DNA of 47,071 nt from Chloroflexota bacterium (GTDB lineage: Bacteria; Chloroflexota; Dehalococcoidia; Lucifugimonadales; UBA826): positions 4,637-51,707 of the forward strand of contig PBKS01000005.1 in the NCBI GenBank assembly GCA_002722155.1, written 5' to 3'. Both the position numbers and the translations under genes were made by a program. Numbering within the stretch: the stretch's first letter is position 1; each line of letters begins with the position of its first letter. Shown here piece by piece: positions 43,074 to 47,071 of the stretch. The notes beneath the pieces were generated by a model. The model was not told the DNA's origin, made no database searches, and worked only from the letters and a program-made list of their open reading frames with translations.

Positions 43074-44204
43074 ATGGTGTTCAAAACGGCGAGAACCGAT
43101 CTTTCTGCCACCTCGGATTTAACAGAAGATGCGGGAGTTGCCCCGGTAGTATCCGTTGTAAAAACTAATCCGAAAACTGTCATTTCAGACATAGGTTTAG
43201 CTATGCGCTTGGCTGGCTATAATTGCCATATTTCAACGGAAGTCGCTACTGTTTTGAAGGTCAACATATCCTGGCAGCACTTTTATCCTGGCTGTTCGAC
43301 GTCTCCATGGCAATTAGATGGAGTTTTAAAAACGCTGCAGGAGGATGGGTTTACAGATTTAATCCCTACACATAATGGCACAGTCGTTGTCGATGCGAAA
43401 GAAGGTGAAATCAATAACAAGCATGATGTGGTCGCGAGATCTAACGGTGTAGAAAGTGTGCATCTCGAAGACGTAGAATGGGTCCCATTACCCTTCGAGG
43501 AAGATTTTTTGGTCTTAAATAAAATTTATCCTGAAGGGATACATATACCTAAATTTTTGATCGACAAAAATATTATTCATCTTCCGACTATGAAAACCCA
43601 TGTGTTCACCACAATCACAGGTGCCATGAAAAATGCATTTGGCGGGCTGTTAAATTTCCAAAGGCATTGGACTCACTCTGTCATACATGAGACCCTGGTT
43701 GACTTGTTAAAAATACAAAAAAATATTCACCCAGGTATATTTTCTCTAACTGATGGTACCTTCGCAGGCTCTGGCCCAGGACCCCGTGCGATGCAGTGGC
43801 ATCAGAAAAATGTATTACTTGCTGGTGCCGATCAGGTTGCCGTGGATGCGGTAGCTGCGAAAATGATGGGGTATGATCCTATGGATATTGATTTTATTAG
43901 AATAGCCGATGAACATGGACTAGGATGTGGGAGAATATCGGATATAAATATCGTTGGCGAGGATATATCTGAGGTGAACTGGCAATTTCAGAGTGGTAAT
44001 ACCTTAGCAAGCAAAGGGCAAAAGATGATTTATTGGGGTAATTTAAAACCCCTTGAAAACATGTTACTAAGGTCCAAGGTAACCCCTCTAGCCTACCTCG
44101 CCTCCAACATATATCACAATGAATACTGGCTTAGATTCATTGGGAAAAAGCGTATCAGAGAGGCTATGAAGACCGAATGGGGCAAACTTTTTCTAGAATA
44201 TTAA
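43074..44204 (+). CDS. DUF362 family protein
   Basis: 376 residues. LPTMKTHVFTTITGAMKNAFGGL and LTDGTFAGSGPGPR are the defining blocks of DUF362, a family of unknown function sometimes fused to 4Fe-4S ferredoxin domains. Here no CxxCxxC cluster motif is present. An aldehyde/quinone redox link has been proposed for some members but is unproven. The ATG is the first base after the rpoD TAA, with no separate SD beyond the end of rpoD, so translation is probably coupled. It converges on rplY 25 bases away. Confidence 0.85.
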   Translation: MVFKTARTDLSATSDLTEDAGVAPVVSVVKTNPKTVISDIGLAMRLAGYNCHISTEVATVLKVNISWQHFYPGCSTSPWQLDGVLKTLQEDGFTDLIPTHNGTVVVDAKEGEINNKHDVVARSNGVESVHLEDVEWVPLPFEEDFLVLNKIYPEGIHIPKFLIDKNIIHLPTMKTHVFTTITGAMKNAFGGLLNFQRHWTHSVIHETLVDLLKIQKNIHPGIFSLTDGTFAGSGPGPRAMQWHQKNVLLAGADQVAVDAVAAKMMGYDPMDIDFIRIADEHGLGCGRISDINIVGEDISEVNWQFQSGNTLASKGQKMIYWGNLKPLENMLLRSKVTPLAYLASNIYHNEYWLRFIGKKRIREAMKTEWGKLFLEY

Positions 44205-44229
44205 GTTAGCTTTTCCCTAAAAGGTATAA

Positions 44230-44892
44230 CTATCCTTCCGCATTCTCCGAAGTATCATTGTCCCCAATAACTTCCACATTGTCCTCACTTTCAGCTACTT
44301 CACCTTCCCCTGTATCGGTTTCTGACCTTTCTACTCTTGGAGCAACCACACTGGCCACCATTTCTGATCCTTCATTGATTACAGTTATATTGTTATCAAG
44401 CTCTATATCGCTTACATATAGGTTCGTCTCGAAATCAATCAGAAGCTCCGCCTGAAGAACAATGAGTTCTGGTATTTCTAATGGTAGAGCTTCCACCGTC
44501 AATGCTTGCAGGGGTTGTAGAAGGGTGCCACCCATGGTTCGGACGGCAGGAGATGTTCCTTCAACTGCGATAGGTACTTGGGCTTGTACTACCTTACCTT
44601 CTTGTACTTTCATAAAATCAACGTGTAGAATTTTATTAGTTACGGGATGGTATTGTACTTCCCTGATGAAACAAAGGTTATCTTGTTCTCCATTTTCCAC
44701 ATTTACCGTAACGGGTATATTTGTGCCAGCATCAGTTATAACTTTGGATAAAATCGCTGAATTACACTGAAGCGAGCCAGATTCTATTTCAGGTCCATAC
44801 ATATGTACAGGGGTTAAACCATTACGTCGAAGTTCGGATACTTTTTTTCCAATAACTTCTCTTTTGCTCACACTTAAATTTAAATTGTCCAC
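44230..44892 (-). CDS. rplY: Ribosomal protein L25 (CTC/TL5 type)
   Basis: 220 residues: N-terminal 5S-rRNA-binding L25 domain (LNLSVSKREVIGKKVSELRR at residues 4-23, then VHMYG) and a C-terminal TL5/CTC beta domain with VPIAVEGTSPAVRTMGGTLL, then a roughly 35-residue acidic tail. It binds 5S rRNA in the 50S subunit and is linked with general stress in other bacteria. The start is a GTG at 44892, 9 bases after AGGAG. It has a possible promoter at 44960-44968 and no pth neighbour, which is often adjacent elsewhere. Confidence 0.95.
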   Translation of the reverse strand: MDNLNLSVSKREVIGKKVSELRRNGLTPVHMYGPEIESGSLQCNSAILSKVITDAGTNIPVTVNVENGEQDNLCFIREVQYHPVTNKILHVDFMKVQEGKVVQAQVPIAVEGTSPAVRTMGGTLLQPLQALTVEALPLEIPELIVLQAELLIDFETNLYVSDIELDNNITVINEGSEMVASVVAPRVERSETDTGEGEVAESEDNVEVIGDNDTSENAEG

Positions 44893-44959
44893 CTGGAAAA
44901 GCTCCTATGTCTATGCTGCTGTACCAGAAACAGAATTGCTAAAATTTTGAAACCGTACA

Positions 44960-44968
44960 ATTTTATCA
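44960..44968 (-). promoter_or_regulatory. Extended -10 promoter of rplY
   Basis: On the minus strand the site reads TGATAAAAT, a TGn element with a one-mismatch -10. It leaves a leader of about 60 bases before the GTG. No clear -35. Confidence 0.4.
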
Positions 44969-45002
44969 TAGGAAGCTAGTAGGATCATTTTGTATATTTG
45001 AT

Positions 45003-46148
45003 TTATGTAAATATTTTCTTGATTCTTTCTGCGACCACTTCCTCTTCACCTAATTTAAGTCCAAACATGTGTATTGCTATGTAGTCGTCCCCGTCTCTTA
45101 CCCTTGTCCATATAGGAGGATCACCCTCTTTTAATGTTTCTACTAATTTTTGCGCTGACATTCCCGTAATAGTTTCGTCTATCTTTAATTCCACCCCAAA
45201 AGGTTGATGCCCGATGATGTTATTAAACATCGTCGTACTAATCCCTGGTATATCCGAGAGAATATTAATAAATTTCTGACTTCTATTTTCAATATCTGCC
45301 AATCTTTCTTCATGGTTTATAGTCATCCAATTTTTCACTGCCGCAACCACACCCACCATTTCTTGTCTATCGACCTTATGTGGCCTTCCTATCCCACGAA
45401 TTCTTCTTCCTTCATATCCTACAAATGATTGTTTGGATATTTTTCTAATCATTTCTTCACTACCAAAGGCTAGGCCAGTGGATTGTGAGGCCCCCATGTA
45501 CTTGGCTGCAATGCATTGAAAATCTGCTCCCATTTTGACGTATTTGCCAAATAGGTCCAAAGGATATATTTGACCTGCCGCGTCCACGAGCACAGGTAAA
45601 TCATTGTCGTGGGCAATTTGAATTGTTTTTTCTAGTGAAAGTGCATTAGGGTCGTGCTCTTGCTCAACCATGTAAAAATGTACGGCGGCAGTTTTTTCAT
45701 TTATGGCATTTTGTAGATCGTCGGCTGAAGTCCCTTCCTCCGAGCCGAATTCCACCAACTTAGCTCCTGAGGCCTCTAAGCATCTGTCGTACCAATATCG
45801 CTGTCTCTTTTGGATGAGAATTTCATTTTTCATTCCAGTTGTATCTGGTAATTGCTCTATCAGGTTGTCATTCTCTCCGGCCATGACCGCAGCTGCAGCT
45901 AAAGTCAGAGCTGAACCAGCACCAGAGGTTATGTAAGCCGCTGGTATCCCTACCATATCGGCTATTGCAGCACCGGCCTTTTCTTCTAATTCCATTAGAG
46001 GTATGTAGGAATCTTCTGCAAGTGCCATTGCTTCCCTAACCTCTGGTATAGGTGTTGAGCCGCCTAGCATTGTTACACTGCCTATCGCATTAATAATAGG
46101 AGTAACTCCGAGCTCTTTATAGATACTGCCCAAATTTTCTGAAACCAT
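45003..46148 (-). CDS. SelA-like PLP-dependent enzyme
   Basis: 381 residues, fold type I aminotransferase of the SelA/DgaE group. AYITSGAGSALTLAAAAVM forms the phosphate loop, DAAGQIYPLDLF carries the PLP Asp, and the Schiff-base Lys lies in CIAAKYMGASQSTGL. Homologues include selenocysteine synthase and D-glucosaminate-6-phosphate ammonia-lyase. No selB/selC neighbour exists and the selenium-loop features are unclear, so an ammonia-lyase or aldolase-type reaction is more likely. GAGGAAGA precedes the ATG. It lies downstream of the VIT1-type gene on the same strand. Confidence 0.85.
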   Translation of the reverse strand: MVSENLGSIYKELGVTPIINAIGSVTMLGGSTPIPEVREAMALAEDSYIPLMELEEKAGAAIADMVGIPAAYITSGAGSALTLAAAAVMAGENDNLIEQLPDTTGMKNEILIQKRQRYWYDRCLEASGAKLVEFGSEEGTSADDLQNAINEKTAAVHFYMVEQEHDPNALSLEKTIQIAHDNDLPVLVDAAGQIYPLDLFGKYVKMGADFQCIAAKYMGASQSTGLAFGSEEMIRKISKQSFVGYEGRRIRGIGRPHKVDRQEMVGVVAAVKNWMTINHEERLADIENRSQKFINILSDIPGISTTMFNNIIGHQPFGVELKIDETITGMSAQKLVETLKEGDPPIWTRVRDGDDYIAIHMFGLKLGEEEVVAERIKKIFT

Positions 46149-46173
46149 TGTCTTCCTCTCAAATTTTGATCTA

Positions 46174-46201
46174 CTTTTGCCATCAATTCGTGTGGCAAAG
46201 G
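46174..46201 (-). terminator. Hairpin between the VIT1-type gene and the SelA-like gene
   Basis: CTTTTGCCA at 46174-46182 pairs with TGGCAAAGG at 46193-46201 (one G-U) around a 10-base loop. It follows the VIT1-type stop by about 5 bases on the minus strand. There is no proper T-tract after it, so it may stabilise or attenuate rather than terminate. Confidence 0.4.
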
Positions 46202-46205
46202 CTAA

Positions 46206-47071
46206 TTATAAAATTGAAATTCCCAATAAGTAACCTACTCCATATGTACAGGTGGCTGCTAGGCCACCTGCCACTAGCATCCTGGCCGCGCCAAATAGGA
46301 TGTTTTTACCACTAGCTATAGATACCAGACCACCGACCATAAACAGAGCAATAGAACTAAATATTGCACTTATAGCAATTGAAGTGCCACCTGTGGAGAA
46401 AAGGATGGGGATCAATGGTACCGCGGCTCCTAAAGCAAAAGCCAATAAACTAGATATGCAGGCTTTCCATGGAGACCCCAAATCCTCTGTGTTGAGACCT
46501 AATTCCTCTTTTGCCATAGTGTTAAGGGCGCTGGCCGGATTTGACATAACAGCAGAGGCCACTTTTCTGGCAAGTTCCTCTTCCAATCCCTTGGCTCTGT
46601 AGATTAGGACTAATTCTTCCTCTTCTTCTTCAGGCCACTCCTCTAGTTCTGCCCGTTCGGTTTCGATTTGATACTCGTATATTTCCCTTTGTGAGCACAC
46701 TGAAATGTACTCTCCTGTTGCCATTGACAAACTTCCAGCGATTAAAGCAGCTATTCCCGCCAACACAATGAGATCTGGACTGTCACCTCCGACTGTTCCT
46801 CCAGCTACTCCCATCATTAAGCAAAAATTTGAAACTAAACCGTCATTTACGCCTAAAACTGCTGCCCTCACGCTGCCACTATTGCCGTGACTGTGCCAGG
46901 ATTCACTGATAATTTGACTATTACCATCACCAAGAGCCATTTTTGAAAGTATTCTAGCGTGGTCTTTTTCTTCCGCTAAAAGTTCTTGGCCGTCAACTTC
47001 TCCAATATATGCACCTATTTCTTTTGATTCTATTCGAGCTAACCATGGCAGTACCTTGTTCGGCCCAAACA
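46206..47071 (-). CDS. VIT1/CCC1-type transporter with a ferritin-like N-terminus (partial)
   Basis: The frame stays open to the window edge, so the gene is 5'-truncated; 287 residues are visible, and the ATG at 46940 is internal. The edge part (47071-46941) ends LLAEEKDHARIL, an ExxH element of a ferritin-like/rubrerythrin domain. It is followed by a short linker and the VIT1 block RAAVLGVNDGLVSNFCLMMGVAGG, a long cytoplasmic acidic helical segment (about 80 residues with WPEEEEEELVLIYRAKGLEEE) and three further membrane segments. The arrangement matches the Er-VIT1 (MbfA-like) Fe/Mn membrane transporters, which export or sequester metal. The substrate is inferred from the family. Confidence 0.88.
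   Translation of the reverse strand, partial: FGPNKVLPWLARIESKEIGAYIGEVDGQELLAEEKDHARILSKMALGDGNSQIISESWHSHGNSGSVRAAVLGVNDGLVSNFCLMMGVAGGTVGGDSPDLIVLAGIAALIAGSLSMATGEYISVCSQREIYEYQIETERAELEEWPEEEEEELVLIYRAKGLEEELARKVASAVMSNPASALNTMAKEELGLNTEDLGSPWKACISSLLAFALGAAVPLIPILFSTGGTSIAISAIFSSIALFMVGGLVSIASGKNILFGAARMLVAGGLAATCTYGVGYLLGISIL

Noticed and set aside
45003-46148. Naming the PLP enzyme selA (selenocysteine synthase)
   Set aside because: Only family-level features are visible; no selenocysteine genes are nearby and the protein is shorter than typical bacterial SelA.
1-47071. Search by eye for tRNA, rRNA, CRISPR repeats, IS inverted repeats and att sites
   Set aside because: No T-loop (GGTTCGAATCC-like) in an intergenic region, no spaced repeats and no transposase or integrase frames were seen.

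Overview
The window is a dense, AT-rich stretch of bacterial chromosome. Genes sit on both strands in short operons, with no phage, IS, CRISPR, tRNA or rRNA visible. Several traits point to the Chloroflexota, most likely a Dehalococcoidia/SAR202-type marine lineage. The division cluster is cut down to rsmH-ftsA-ftsZ with no murein-synthesis genes. Ribonucleotide reductase is the B12-dependent class II type behind NrdR. There are also several paralogues of enolase-superfamily, crotonase and SDR enzymes. The lineage is an inference, because no database search was possible.

Layout. 1-3761 (minus): mog-trmD-argF-der and the first codons of plsY. 3919-7215 (plus): rsmH-ftsA-ftsZ. 7216-7526 is the only gene-free stretch over 300 bases; it holds a weak terminator and two NrdR-box-like sites. 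7527-12906 (plus): nrdR, nrdJ, pdxA, proC, yggT. 12953-15400 (minus): a degenerate SDR, an intact SDR and a biotin-protein ligase. 15590-18780 (plus): a ThDP-dependent enzyme with its own palindrome and strong terminator, then a TlpA-like thioredoxin and an alpha/beta hydrolase. 18793-20709 (minus): a crotonase and an AIR-synthase-like protein. 20771-21478 (plus): a HAD hydrolase. 21482-27297 (minus): mfd, a thioredoxin-fold lipoprotein and an MFS transporter. 27363-31314: two enolase-superfamily enzymes, a second crotonase and a class I amidotransferase. 31471-34005: gyrA. 34080-37876: a cyclase-family hydrolase, a GarR-like reductase, an RraA-like protein and a D-2-hydroxyacid dehydrogenase. 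37899-44204 (plus): dgt, two unknown small proteins, dnaG, rpoD and a DUF362 protein. 44230-47071 (minus): ribosomal protein L25, a SelA-like PLP enzyme and a ferritin-like/VIT1 membrane protein that runs off the window.

How they work together. Housekeeping blocks (replication initiation and transcription: dnaG, rpoD, gyrA, mfd; dNTP supply: nrdR, nrdJ, dgt; division: ftsA, ftsZ) alternate with what looks like carboxylic-acid and sugar-acid catabolism. The latter comprises MFS import, acid-sugar dehydratases, an RraA/HMG-aldolase-fold protein, a tartronate-semialdehyde-reductase-like enzyme and a 2-hydroxyacid dehydrogenase.

Expression signals. TTG starts are common, and three gene pairs share a 4-base TTGA stop/start overlap. 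Several promoters look like extended -10 elements (TGn-TATAAT type), two of them so close to the ATG that the transcripts may be leaderless. The most notable observations are the peptidoglycan-free division cluster, the naturally Leu-substituted quinolone position in GyrA, an SDR lacking its catalytic Tyr and Lys, an in-frame stop between a strong ribosome site and the RraA-like gene, and a candidate sugar-acid pathway split around gyrA.
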